NCBI GenBank assembly: GCA_964035545.1
Contig: OZ037770.1
Location: 3,453,662-3,517,661, forward strand
Source of the DNA: Bugula neritina
Taxonomy: Eukaryota > Bryozoa > Gymnolaemata > Cheilostomatida > Bugulidae
Reading direction: 5' to 3'
DNA: 64,000 nucleotides
Below are positions 51,225 to 63,306 of this stretch, piece by piece. Each line of letters opens with the position of its first letter. Within the stretch, counting starts at the first letter, position 1. The translations under genes and the position numbers were made by a program. The notes beneath the pieces are model-generated. The model worked only from the letters and a program-made list of their open reading frames with translations. It had not been told where the DNA came from and made no database searches.

Positions 51225-52323
51225 TCAGCGGCGGTCTCCAGATCGGCCCCGCTCTAGGCGGCTAACACGTCTCTTGAGTTGCCCCAGCTCCTCCTCATAC
51301 TTGCGAAGCTGCCGGCGTAGATGGTGTACCTCCTCTGCCAACTGGGCCGACGTCTGGTGTCTAGGGCGGACGGTGGTACCATGGGCAGGACGCCGCTGGC
51401 GGTGCGTCTGCTTCTCGCCCGCTGCCGAGGGCCGGGGATCCAGGTCCGATGAATCGGCCCTGGCGCCTGGTCCGACCCGTGCCAGCATGACCCGAAGTGG
51501 CTGGGTGGCTGCCGGTTGGGGTGTCGCGGCGGGCTCCCCTTCTTCCTCCCGAACAGGCCTACACGCGGGAAATTCCCAGGGCGAGAGCAGCCCGTTTATG
51601 GGGATCCGCCACGTGGGGCAGCACCAGGTCCCGAAATTCGGGAAAGGAGGCCTGGTCTACAGCAAACGTGTAGCCCGTGTGGCAGTGAGCTATGCGTTGA
51701 TGTCTCAACACATAGTCTCTCTGGTAGGAGAATTCCCCACACGGGCAAAACACGTTGATGTAGTGCTGTGGTGCGTGTACGCGCAACCGCCGTGCAGAGG
51801 AGAATTTCCTCTTACACTCATGGCAGATGCGGTTGCCCGGCTCACCGCAAGCTTCACCAATCTTAAGATTGGTGGGTCCAGTCACTCAATACTGGCGGGC
51901 GACCAGGGCCCGAGGCAGGGCCAGTATTGGGGAGTTATCTTCTTCTGCTGGCAGGTGATCGCCGTGTAGGATGCCCTGCTCCTCCCCGGCCGTGAGCTGA
52001 AGCTCGACCGGTTTGGGGTCAGGGCCACTAACGATGGCGGAATACACCTCTGTGGAGGAGGTGGCGGCCTGCTGGCTGTTAGAAGCCGAAGCAAGGGCCG
52101 GTGGGAAAGGGGAGTCGGACTGACTGGCCTTCTCAATGTCCATACGCTCCTCTAGAACAGATAGTAGAGGCTGTGATAAGCCGGTCTCACTATCGCCGAA
52201 ATTCGGCACAGGTGTGTATGGAGTTAAATTAAAAACCGAGGGCCGAGGTGTATCGCAGAAATTGACTGAGCCTACGTCATGATTTAACAAAGTATCAATG
52301 GCAGAGTCATCTCCAAGATCCAT
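51225..52323 (-). pseudogene. Solitary zinc-finger/coiled-coil ORF related to gypsy ORF3
   Basis: About 365 codons from ATG at 52323. It has an acidic N-terminal half, a C2H2 finger (CHEC...RRLRVHAPQH), the second finger CPCGEFS...RDYVLRHQRIAHC, FPEFRDLVLP, and a C-terminal heptad stretch (LAEEVHHLRRQLRKYEEEL). The order is that of ORF3 in the gypsy element at 6250-13855. One TGA interrupts the frame at about 51886-51888, and a frameshift lies between about 51490 and 51560. It is GC-rich compared with its surroundings. No LTR, gag or pol is beside it: the duplicated TRIQK segment starts about 55 bp upstream and a hammerhead-like motif lies about 70 bp downstream. Confidence 0.75.
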
Positions 52324-52802
52324 CTCGGTTCAAAGAAATCAGAACCAAGTAAGTCTAATAAAGACCAGTCTACTTTCTTCTACACTATGAGTTATTCATG
52401 CTGCATATAAATAGTGTAGTGCATAATACCCAACACTTATTCAATGCCAACAAGAAAATAAACTCCACTTCAATGTAAATTATAAATTAAAATAAAATTT
52501 ATTTCATCAGTTACCTAATTTCTGCTTAGCTGCTAAATTCTTTTGAAATTTAGATTGTTTTCAAAACAGCAATGTATATAGTTTTAGCTTGGTGAAGTTT
52601 AATTTAAAATTAGCTGTCAGTTGGTTGGTATTACTCTGGGCATGCTATTATTGACACTGCCGATTCATGTTCATTCTAGATCAAATATGAATTATCTTAA
52701 AACTCATGCTATATGTCTTCGTGGACTGAGGCTATATTTAATACATAAATTTATCATCATCCATCATATTTGTTGCCAATAAGTTTGCTAACTATTATTT
52801 AG

Positions 52803-53320
52803 GTAAACAAGACTATCTCAAGTCAAAGTCCAGTCTGAAGAAAGCCAAACAAATTGAAGAGTTGAAGAGATCAAGCACGCATTACCAGGTCTGTGTTATA
52901 TTTGATTAGACATCAAGTTATTGAGTTACAGCCTCTGGCCCAAGTTTAGCCTAATCATTATCAACTCGTGTGGGTTTATAGTCGCCATCCTTGTGAGAAA
53001 CTCCTTTCTGAAGGCTAAAAACTTATTATTCATTTGTGGCGAATGACTAAGTTTGCTAAGGGGTTTTACTGGGATGTGAACCACAAAGCCAAGCCATCAC
53101 TCTAACCCCTAGACCACTGTTACCCTCCTCTCCCCCCCCCAATATAGTGCTCGTGAAATCTCATTGGCACTCTTGGTTGTGCCTAATTTGTTTAATTGTT
53201 TTCTTTGTCACCTGACACTGTTTGTGCGTATTGTTGTAGGATATGATGATGGTAATAGGGACAGTGGCTATGGTGGTTGCAGGAATTTACGCTCTGTTTT
53301 ACTCCATCAGCAAGACATAG
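52803..53320 (+). pseudogene. TRIQK: TRIQK copy B, exons 2 and 3 only
   Basis: Exon 2 (52803-52888) and exon 3 (53240-53320) code the same residues as the intact gene, with intact splice signals, but exon 1 with the start codon is absent because the duplication begins inside intron 1. Without a new first exon it cannot make the protein. The preserved frame suggests a young duplication or an allelic copy misplaced by assembly. Confidence 0.8.
52975..53130 (-). repeat. tRNA-derived SINE, duplicate copy
   Basis: Counterpart of the SINE at 39240-39420; the C run is shorter (about 9 against about 18). Confidence 0.6.
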
Positions 53321-54511
53321 TGTAGATCAACACATTGTTGTAACTTTCTCATTAGAGCTCAATGTGGATCTCAATTTGCCTAATTGTAGTAATCAGTAGA
53401 AGTCATTGTGTAGTATTGGCTGACCTCATATTATGTATTCTACGTCATACCATTAAGTAGAGCTTCGGGTCAAAGGTTATGTTACTTTTAATTTGACAAT
53501 CATTTTATTGTGAACTCCATTGCATGTAGAGTTCTCCTTGTATTCAGAAAGACATGCGAGTGACAAGATGTAAATCTTGCAACTTTTTCTTGTCATTCTT
53601 TGTAATCAGTTTAAACTTACGTCAAGTCTACAATCGCAAAACATTTGAGTTGTGAAGCAGTTTAAACAATTTCAACACACAATACATATTATGGAGCCTT
53701 GCTACTTAAAACATTTAATATATCTTGTAAATTATTAGTTTTTTATTTTGATGGCTTGTGAGTTGTAGTAGTGCATTGTGCTCATTATCTTGTGGTCTCA
53801 GCATAGCATCACAATATTTGTTGTTTATCTTTGAAATTTCTTTTTTTTCCTCAATGATTCGTCCAAAATACAAACAACATTTCAGTGGTTGCTTTAAAAG
53901 GTTACAGACTGAATTTATAATTTTATAAAGATTTTATGCAAGATTACTTTTTGAAAGCTATTGATAGAACAAATAAATTAATTTATAGTAATTTGTCTTT
54001 CGGCTTTCATTTGCTGGCTTTTTGATATATCCAAGTGTTTTAAAAGTCCTGACATATATTATAGCAGCTCTTAGAATTGCCCGCAGCACTCACTGCAGTG
54101 GTTAGCTGTATTGCTCATGATGTAGATCTGTATTATAAAGGTTAAATTGACTATGATTTGGAAGAAAAGATGCAATATTAAATCTTGTTTGATAAAGGCT
54201 ACTAGTTAAAGTGCAACAATTTGAACTTGGATATATATTAATAGTTGCATAGTACATAATATTATATAAGTATAATATATTGTAATATATGCGTAATATG
54301 TAATTATATGCTGTAATACATATTATATTTGTATTGGCTATATAAGTGTGCATATATGTATTTAAAAGGCATCTGACAAAAATTACACAAAATACTACAT
54401 GCAAAAAGAAACTCTGTAATTACTATAAGCTATACAGAAATGTTACATCAAATTAAACAAAATATAATATACTAAATAATCTGGCTAATCTGTATTATTG
54501 AGTTTACCCAG

Positions 54512-54584
54512 CTGTGGTGTGATGGTTTAGCTCGCCTGCTTGCAAGCCGGAGGTCTGTGGTTCGAATCCCGGTGTAGGGACAAA
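54512..54584 (+). repeat. tRNA-like sequence, copy B
   Basis: Near-identical to 47513-47585 (one base differs in CCCGGTGTAGGG). Confidence 0.5.
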
Positions 54585-55190
54585 TTTTTAACATATCCGA
54601 AGTTGCTGACTCCACCAGCTCTTCTGAAAGTATATATTCATGCATTGAGGTCTCTGGTAAGTTGTGTATAGAGAGCTAATGTGTATTATCTTAATATATC
54701 ATTATGTATATATTATTAATCTTCAACTATACATAAGGCTCTAAAATGAAAAGCCATACAAATATGAAATTCTGACAATCATAATATTCTTACACAAATC
54801 CATGCTTCTTATAGATGTTAATATACTATATATTATATACTATGATATATATGCACGTTACCTAGTTGGGGTTTTATGTCACCTACCATTGTAAATTATT
54901 TTGATATTGAGTGCATTTTCTACTTAAATAAAGATAGGAAATTGATATGCCTAAACGGATAAATTGATATTATAGAAAAACAAAACTATTACTTGAATTT
55001 TTATGCTGAAAGCTACCTTTTCTTTAACTTTTTTGTTTTAATATATACATCTCATAGCTTTGGATGAAGATGAGATGAGTGGTGGGTGAAAGCATGGAAG
55101 ACTTTATGAATACTCTTTATGGTCAATATAATAATATAAACTCCAACATACCAGACTGCCTACAGCAACTGATGCAAGAAACCTGCCTAC

Positions 55191-55454
55191 CTAATAGGCT
55201 GAGAATACAACTCCTATGTAAGTCTGTGTTAAACCTCTCTTCAGGGCTATTTCTGGGAACAGAGGATAAAGGAAAGACTCTACGCACACTGCCCCACCCT
55301 GTAGTAACAGAACTACAGTTAATAGTCCTAAGTCTTTCCATCTCCAACCAACTCCTGAGTATTTCTGACTTTTTAAATATTCATTTGATTTGTTTATAGT
55401 CTTCTCTGAATTTTCAACCAAGAGAGACAACTCCTGCTTGATACTTACAGTCAT
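55191..55454 (-). pseudogene. MFS transporter (SLC18B1-like) exon, copy B, broken
   Basis: Same protein as copy A with an intact-looking start (MTVSIKQELSLLVENSEKT at 55454). A GAA-to-TAG change stops it after VVFSAY, where copy A reads EVGRF. Past the stop the frame continues VGRFLASVAVGS to a possible donor GTATGT. Each copy therefore carries a different lesion. Confidence 0.55.
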
Positions 55455-55499
55455 TTGAGCCGACTTGCCATCTGTTACCAAAGTTACATTTTTACAATT

Positions 55500-56270
55500 G
55501 AAACAATGACTCTATTTCATGTGCAAAGTGTTACAACTATATTTGATAATTATGGTAGCAGTTATAGCAAATGAGTTGATGCACGCTACAGCAAGCTACT
55601 ATATTATTTATGGGGCAGTGAAGTCAAGAATGGACTGAGCTACAGTAAGCAAGTTATTAAGAGTTTTGTGGAAACTACAAAATACCTTATTGTGTCAAGG
55701 AGGTAATCCTGGCTGTTTGCCAATTTTTTACTGAAAGTATATGTTGGCTTTAACTTAGCTTTTTGTAGTTTGTTTTTTGGCTGGTGCATGAAACTCTTTA
55801 GTTTGTATGATGATTGTTAGTAGTTCACTTGCCAGGAACAGGTTCAAAGGAGCTGATGTTTGTAAGTGTTGTTATAATTTTGAAGTTTTTGTTTTTTGTT
55901 GATATTATTTAAAGGTTACTCATTTATATGTTTTTGTATAGCAGGTAACTATTTTTAATATAGAGTACAAGACAAAGAGTGAACAATAAACTCAAAGATT
56001 AGGATTATTATACTATGCTTATTGCTATCCAACTCAATAAGCCATTCCTGGCACAATTCTTATATTATATAATATTATATAATATTATATAATATTATAT
56101 TATATTATATTATATTATATTATATGTTTACTGTTTACCTTTTAATATATTATATGTAATATATGTAGCCTAATTCTTGGAAAGCTACAAAAATGTAAAA
56201 TTTCTGAAAGACAAAAACACCATAAGCTAACTGCATGTTTAATCTCAGATACGCCATAAGACATTTATTA
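55500..56270. other. Non-duplicated insert in copy B, no recognised gene
   Basis: AT-rich, with a TATTATATAA array at about 56060-56125. Copy A passes from just upstream of its MFS exon directly to the sequence matching 56262 onward, so this block was gained in B or lost in A. Confidence 0.45.
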
Positions 56271-56949
56271 ACTATTTTATGTGACATGTTCCATGTTTTA
56301 TTATTATTGAAAACTAAACTAGATATATTTGAACATCAATAAGTTAGGTATCATCATGGTATTATAGAAAGTGTCTAATGAAATATATATTATAATATAA
56401 ATTTAACAAATGGGCAACCAAATTATAAACACCGTGTTTGAGACAATTCCTATAACTCAAGGGAAGAAATCAGTTGAAGTTTGAAATTTGTAAGTGTAAT
56501 TATTGTGTTTACTTTTATCTCAGGTTTCTGTAAAATTATATAAGCATTATTTCAGCAAATTTCATTTCATTAGCTTGGCTTTGCAATGCACTGCAGGTGC
56601 TATAGGCAACATCTCTAGTACAGTGTTTTCACTACCCATCGGTACACTGTATGCATGGCACCTATTATATATAGCCTGTCACACCTCAAGTTGCAACTCA
56701 TGTTATATAACTATATACAAAGCTGTTATAACAATAATCATCTCTATGGTGATAAAAATGTAATTATATTCTAAAGGAGTTAATTAGTTGGTAAACATTT
56801 TACCTTATTCATAAATTTATCATAGAAGTGTTAGACTATTATTAAGTTAGCTCCCTAAGAAGGTTATAGCATGATACCGTTAGTTGCCTACATTACATGC
56901 ATGCATGCTATAATAGATATGCATAGTTTCATTAAAGTTTTTATTTTAG

Positions 56950-57665
56950 CATTATTTATATGATTATTTGAAGTATTTCTATAATTATTTGAAGTATATC
57001 TATGATTATTTGAAGTATTTCTGTGATTATTTGAAGTATTTCTATGATTATTTGAAGTATTTTTATGATTATTTGAAGTATTTCTATGATTATTTGAAGT
57101 ATTTCTATGATTATTTTGAGGTATTTCTATGATTATTTGAAGTATTTCTATGATTATTTGAAGTATTTCTATGATTATTTGAAGTATTTCTATGATTATT
57201 TGAAGTATTTCTGTGATTATTTGAAGTATTTCTATGATTATTTGAAGTATTTCTGTGATTATTTGAAGTATTTCTATGATTATTTTGAGGTATTTCTATG
57301 ATTATTTGAAGTATTTCTGTGATTATTTGAAGTATTTCTATGATTATTTTGAGGTATTTCTATGATTATTTGAAGTATTTCTGTAATTATTTGAAGTATT
57401 TCTATGATTATTTTGAGGTATTTCTATGATTATTTGAAGTATTTCTATGATTATTTGAAGTATTTCTGTGATTATTTGAAGTATTTCTATGATTATTTTG
57501 AGGTATTTCTATGATTATTTGAAGTATTTCTATGATTATTTGAAGTATTTCTATGATTATTTGAAGTATTTCTATGATTATTTGAAAAATTTCTATAATT
57601 ATTTGAAGTATTTCTATGATTATTTGAAGTATTTCTATGATTATTTGAAGTATTTCTATGATTTT
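56950..57665 (+). repeat. 21-bp minisatellite, about 33 units
   Basis: Unit GATTATTTGAAGTATTTCTAT with 22-bp variants (TTTTGAGG) and CTGTG variants that recur in higher-order blocks. Expanded from about 4 units at the equivalent locus in copy A. Open frames repeating YDYLKYF are artefacts. Confidence 0.95.
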
Positions 57666-57977
57666 TTAAGGCATTGAAACAGATAAAAAAGCTGTGGCAT
57701 TTTACAGATGTATAGCGACCATTAACACTGAATAGATGCCGTAAAAATCAATTTATATGAAAGTCTAATTGCAGTCTTTATGTGCATGATAGCAAAATTA
57801 GCTGTACATAAGCTGTGCCATACTAAATACAGAAAAGCATAGAATATAGTTAATGTAGCTATGAAACTCTAATTAAAGTTATAATGATGCGTGCTTGTTG
57901 TTTACATATTAAAAAATTGTATCAAAAGCTTTTATTACTCATAAAATGTTCCAACAGTAACCAAGGTTGCTGACATA

Positions 57978-57978
<1 letters not shown>

Positions 57979-58054
<76 letters not shown>
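57979..58054. repeat. (TA)n microsatellite
   Basis: Long TA run at the end of duplicated segment B. Confidence 0.95.
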
Positions 58055-58057
<3 letters not shown>

Positions 58058-58084
58058 CACTACAATTGAGTTGTATTCAATGAT

Positions 58085-58192
58085 ATGCTATTAGTTTTGG
58101 GCAAAGACCCATATCCATTAGCAGCTAAATTGGGAAAATATCTAAAAACTGGAGATTTTGAGTGTGTAATAAATTATGCAAAATGATCCTTT
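58085..58192. mobile_element. MITE, right half only
   Basis: Contains TTAGCAGCTAAATT and ends TAAATTATGCAAAATGATCC, matching the right half of the element at 28152-28511. Confidence 0.6.
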
Positions 58193-58195
58193 TCT

Positions 58196-60000
58196 GTTTG
58201 CACCTTCTACTGCTTCTTCCGCAGAATCTCATAAGCCGTTGAAACCCTCTCAATCAGCTTTCTCACGTATTTATGTATCGAGGCCTTGGGTACTGAAACA
58301 TGGTCTGTCAGGTGCTCTGTGACTCGGGTCTTTCGGCCAAGCATCATGAGGTTTGATGTCTGCTGGATACTGAAGCGTATTGAGCTGTGGTATTTTTGCA
58401 TGATTTGTGGCAGAACCAAGTCCCATTCCTTCTGACTTCTGCCCAAGAGTTCCTCTGGCCGTCTCCATGCATACATGCTGTTTTTCCGCTTTACAATTTT
58501 GTTTCCTTTTGGGTCATATGCGGTTCTCCAACTCTAATTCACCCCCTATAATATTTGGTAAAAGTCACTCATCAGCTGACACTGGAACTGAGTATCTTGA
58601 TACATATAGACTTTATCTGGTAGCCTGAAAGAACAGAAAGCACCTTGGTTTGGCGCCCAGGCTAATGTGATGGCCAGAGTATTGACCCACTTGGTGAAGT
58701 GGTCTGTGAGCACCAGAATCCAGGTGTGTTCTTCTGTCACATAACAGTATTATAGGCCCGACTACTCCCACTACCCCTATTTGCCATGGTTGGCCAGCAT
58801 GCAGGTGGGGCTGCCCATTGGCTTTTGTTGTTGGTTATGTTTACTAGCCTGACAAACTTTGCACTGAGATATACACAGTTGCATGCCTAGAGTTGATTCA
58901 GCCAGTACCAGCGCAGCTGTAGACATAATTATGCTTACTCAACTTGCGCCATCATGAGCCTGCTTACGGGTGTCCCAGATTAATTCTTATTGCAGGCCAT
59001 CCACTCCCTCTCCTAGTGTCAGCTGCCAGTAAAATGGTTAACAACTCATTCAGGTTCAACCTAAAGGAATAACAACGACATCAGTTGGAACTAAACGCCT
59101 CCTAATTGTTGCTGCCCTTTACTGGGTTATATTTCCTTTTTCTTGGCCTGCAATATGTCTTCTACCACATCACAGAGTGTCTTCTAAAGTCTGTTCAGCT
59201 CTTTGACGTTTCGGTACCGAGTTGGGTTAGCACGGAAGGCGTTGACAGCATATGAGTGGGTTTCACACTGCAGGTGGCCCTGCTCCCAGTTGTAGGCGCT
59301 AACCTTCTCCAACTGCTCTTTAATGTCAAATCAAGCGAGTCCCCTATTTTGTCTCTCTATGTGCAAGCACTGCTTAAAGTCCCCCTTTGGATGGTGGCTC
59401 AGGTCATCAAAAAAATTTTATGCTCCTTGCCCGCACAATTCTCTATTTGGTAGGAGAACTCAGCAAGGATCACCAACCAACGACTAAGCTGGCTTGATGG
59501 TTCAGCACGCTCATATCAGTGATGCATGGTCAGTTCGCAACCTACACGTTTGCCCATACAGATTTGACCGGAAGTGCTTCACCACCTTGAGTACTGCTAT
59601 GCGTTCCTACCTTGTGGTGCAATAGTTCTTCTTGTCAGCCAAATGAGTCTAGCTGTAGTAAGCCGCTACCACCTTTCTCCTACCCTGAACTAGGGACTAT
59701 ACAGTCCCAACTTGTGTTTAGCTGCGTCTGTATTCAACATATGCTCTTTGGCCGAGAATGGGTAAGCGAGGATGGGTACCTCTACCAGCCAGTCTTTGAT
59801 GTGGTCTAATGCCTGCTGCTCTTTCTGTGTTTTGTGATACTCTTCCAAACCCCAGACTGCACTGCTTATAGTACCTTTCCAGGTCCCGGAATGCCTACAA
59901 CTCATGTAGGTCTTGAGGAACACTTCACTCCTCCACAGTACGTACCATCTTTTGATTCATAGCAACTCTATCTCAGCCGACCACATGTTCCATATATTTG
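58196..60000 (-). pseudogene. Decayed Ty3/gypsy pol (element 2)
   Basis: On the minus strand, in Pol order: RNase H start (VEVPILAYPFSAKEHMLNTD near 59700-59850), later RNase H and spacer with many frame breaks, integrase core (TWILVLTDHFTKWVNTLAI near 58700; LPDKVYMYQDTQFQCQL) and integrase end (WDLVLPQIMQKYHSS; LGRKTRVTEHLTDHV near 58330). Residues resemble element 1 in the same positions. Multiple stops and frameshifts; catalytic positions are partly replaced. No LTRs recognised. Confidence 0.8.
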
Positions 60001-61290
60001 ACCTTTTGCCATAGAAGTGAACACTTAAAGGACGTCATACTCTAGAAGTCAGATGCTGTCTGATTTTTAACATTTAGCATCCTATTTCGAACAAATTCGT
60101 CTTCCGGAAATGAGATTTGAGCATCTGATCCGCCAAATCAGATGCCCGATTCAAAACCGGACAAATTCAAATTTTGGTTATAAGAATGATGACTATACAA
60201 TATTAAAAGGTTCTTGAAAATGTTAAAAAAAGTTATTCCAAAGGCTATTATAAGGATTCAAGCACAAGTAGACATGAAAAGGGAGATAATTCCCAAAATA
60301 TATTATATATAATATATACACTTCTGTCTCAATTTTTTCCGCTGAAAGAATGCTATGTCCGAGCTTGCAAAGCTAATCTGCGAAGAGATTACATTACAAA
60401 GTACACCTGTATAATCCAATCCAATTAATCTTTCTAGCTCAGTGCAAAGTTTTGCCTTTGACTTCATGAAGGAAGTTCCACTTCATACTAACCAATCGAG
60501 CTGAAAGATAGACATTCATGAAATGTATTAGCAAAACCAGAGTTATAATTTTCTAAAAGAGGCATAAATTTCAATCAATGAAAAGACAACTACCATAGAT
60601 CTGTAAGAGTTGCTATGCAACCAACAATAATATTATTTGTATATAATAAGGAAATAAATCATGCAGACATGAATGGAAAACACTCAATTAGTTAACATAA
60701 TTACTGCAAGCATACAAAGCCTAATGCAGTTGAGACGAAATATTGCTGGTGTAGCAAGGTGAATGAGGTGTTGGTACTTAAATAAATGCATGTATTACTC
60801 ACTTGTTAGCACAACGTCTTCATGTGAGTTTAATTGTGAAAAAAATCAATGAACTTTGCTAGATAGGGTAACTAGCAGCTGGCACATCTATGTAGTGACT
60901 ATACTGAGCAGGTGCTTTTATTTCATAGCCGTGACACATTTTTTAAGAATTTTTAAGATGCTATACACTTAAGAGCCTTCAAGACGTCGGGTTATGTAAT
61001 ATGTTATTAGTATTCCCCTTACATGTTGCCTATATAGCCACCGTACAAGTTTTCTTTTGATCTTGAAATGTAATCAGTTTTGATTTCAACACGTAATTTG
61101 TTTTATACAAAATAAATGTAGATGGACAAAATACAGTAAAAAAAGAAAAATTATTAAAATAAGACTATACAGTAAAGTGCAGCAAATCTACCAAACAAGA
61201 AAATAACTTTCCTTAGTAAGCATTGATATTTTAACAACTTACTGTTAAATATTGTTATTATTTTGCGATTATAATAAGAGTGGGAGTTCG
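60001..61290. other. No recognised feature
   Basis: AT-rich spacer between two gypsy remnants; no exon or RNA gene seen. Confidence 0.4.
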
Positions 61291-61559
61291 TGTATTATCT
61301 AGTTATCCACGTTGCATGTTGCAGTACTAGACAGAGAGTTGCGATAGAAGATATATTTAATAGACTAATAGAATACTAGTAACACTGGTCGAGAATATAC
61401 ATATAAAACATAGGACTTCTGATTACATACAGCATCACGCTCTGACTGAGCACACTAACCATACACAAACTAGAGTCTAGTTATAATGCCGGGAACAGAT
61501 CACGTGTCGTACGTGATTGGCTAGTGAGCGCATGGCCCTACTCTTCACTGCCCACTACA
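61291..61559 (-). repeat. 3' LTR of gypsy element 3
   Basis: Minus strand begins TGTAGTGGGC directly after the tract GGAGGGGACGG; the end (…AATACA at 61291) is a guess from the TG...CA rule. Only the first bases resemble the LTR of element 1. Confidence 0.6.
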
Positions 61560-61879
61560 CCGTCCCCTCCAGCAGGGAGCCCACTTCCTGCTAAAAAAAT
61601 ATAAAACAGGAGGGAAGCGTAGAATAAAATGATACACACACAAAAAGATGTAAATACCTATATACAAAAAAACAGAAGTAGAATCCAGTTACATACAAAA
61701 AACGTGCATAAAATAATACTGAGATATACTGAGTAATTGGTAAGTCTTATATATAGAATACGTTCCACGGTAACACCGGTGTGACGCCACGGAGAGGTAG
61801 AGATGGGGTAGAGGAGAGATAGTCCAGGTCCAAAAGGTTAAGATAAGGAAAGGAGGTCGGAGGGGTGTAGGGACCCATG

Positions 61880-62903
61880 TTAGTCTTGGGTCGCTCGCCT
61901 CAATTGACGAATGGATTCCTGTAATGACCGGAGTTCACTAAAGGCTGTTTTGATGCCGGGAGCTAACCGGTGTACTTCTTGCTCGAGCTCGTTGGCTCGG
62001 GTCTCGACCTCCCGCAGATTGCGGGAGGTCGAGACTGTTGGGGTCTATGTCTTTTCCGTTCAGCTGGAGGAAGTGGGGGAGGGAGTGTGTATGCCTGAGT
62101 GTCGACTCTCTGTAACACGACACGGGGAAGTGTCTGCGGTCGACGTATGGAGTCGGGGGGGGGTGGAGAGATAGAGGACCCAGGGGGTTTGACTACTGGT
62201 CCTGGGGTGATTGGTCTTGGTGGAGGGAAGCCTTGCTCCAGGGTCTAATGAGGTTCAGAAATGAGAGGTAAGAAAGTTCATCCACGTCGTAGATGTGCCC
62301 CTGGAAACAGTGCATTGTCCGTTGGTGTCGTAACACGTAATCCCTATTATAGCTATACTTTCTGCAGGGGCAGAATGTTGTTATGAAGTGCTGCGGCAGA
62401 TGGATTCTCAGCCACCAATGTGTCGTGAAATGTTGTTGGCATAAGCGGCATCCCCGGTTGCTGTCGTCACCCCGGTACTTCTTTATCTCTGTCTCCGTGG
62501 CGGGAGTAGTCCAGCTTGGTCTGGTTTCCAGCTGGTGTGGTAGGTGTTTAGTAGTGGAAAGTTGTGAGGTAGGTTCCGGATCCCATGCCATCTCTATTGA
62601 GGGCATCCCCGGAGAGCCGGGAGCGAGTGTGTCTTCTACAAAAGTAGAATTATTGTCAGATCGTGGTGGATCTTTATAGCATAATTCTGGTGACGGTCGA
62701 CTGTTACTAGTATGAAAGTCACAACTTTTATAAGGCACTCGAGAGACCAGTTGACCACGTGTAGACTGACCAAGAAGGACAGTGTTTAGCTCCAGATCTA
62801 ACAGACCGTCGGGCATTACTGTGTCCTCGTCGTCATTCACGTGAAATGTGGTCTCCACTAATTCTGATTCAATCCGACTGATTAGTTCAGAATTTACTAG
62901 CAT
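61880..62903 (-). pseudogene. ORF3 of gypsy element 3, broken
   Basis: Starts MLVNSELISRIESELVETTF at 62903. It has C2H2 finger CRLCQQHFTTHWWLRIHLPQH, second finger CPCRKYS...RDYVLRHQRTMHC, then FLNLIRP. The frame is lost near 62190. The C-terminal helix (ELRSLQESIRQLRRATQD) is recognisable in another frame near 61895-61960. In the second finger Gly of CPCGE is replaced by Arg. Confidence 0.75.
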
Positions 62904-62976
62904 CGAGCCTGTTTCTGTGGATAGGAATACAAGACTTATACTGGCTTACCTGTGAACTTGGTATTAGCTTCCATAC

Positions 62977-63306
62977 TCAACGTTCAATGGTAATAGTTTG
63001 AGGTAGTTGCAAGGTACGTCTGCCCTTGGCGATGTCAGCGTAGGAAAAGGCTGGGCAGTGTTTCTGTGGCACGAGGTTGGAACTATTTGCTTCACGCGCA
63101 TTAATTCCTCCCACTATTCCGCCCTTGCAAAAGTTGATATTTGCGTAGGGCTTACAACTCCTACATTTTCCTGCTAGTTTTCTTATACGGTTTTCCCCTA
63201 GACTTTCATACGCGCCGCTTTTAATGCAGTCACATACAAAGTCTTTTAAATATGATGGGGGTTGCCTCGTACGTTGTCCCCGCTCCAGGGAAGGTGGCGC
63301 ACTCAC
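62977..63306 (-). pseudogene. ORF2-like Pol tail of gypsy element 3
   Basis: 109 residues matching ORF2 of element 1 (LERGQRTRQPPSYLKDFVCD; SYADIAKGRRT). It is one base out of frame with the upstream Pol tail at 63230-63652. Confidence 0.65.

Larger units (their letters stand above)
52377..54137. repeat. Duplicated segment, copy B part 1
   Basis: Counterpart of 38674-40448, beginning in TRIQK intron 1. At 54137 it runs straight into the counterpart of 47121 onward and so keeps the empty target site of the DNA transposon. Confidence 0.9.
54135..57978. repeat. Duplicated segment, copy B part 2
   Basis: Counterpart of 47121-49395. It is longer because of about 150 bp at 55007-55155 missing in copy A, about 800 bp at 55480-56270 with no match in copy A, and an expanded 21-bp minisatellite. 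Confidence 0.85.

Noticed and set aside
51274-51969. 231-codon plus-strand ORF
   Set aside because: It lies antisense to the zinc-finger ORF, whose fingers and coiled coil match two other copies in the window; the plus frame matches nothing.
57107-57677. YDYLKYF-repeat ORFs
   Set aside because: 21-bp minisatellite artefact.
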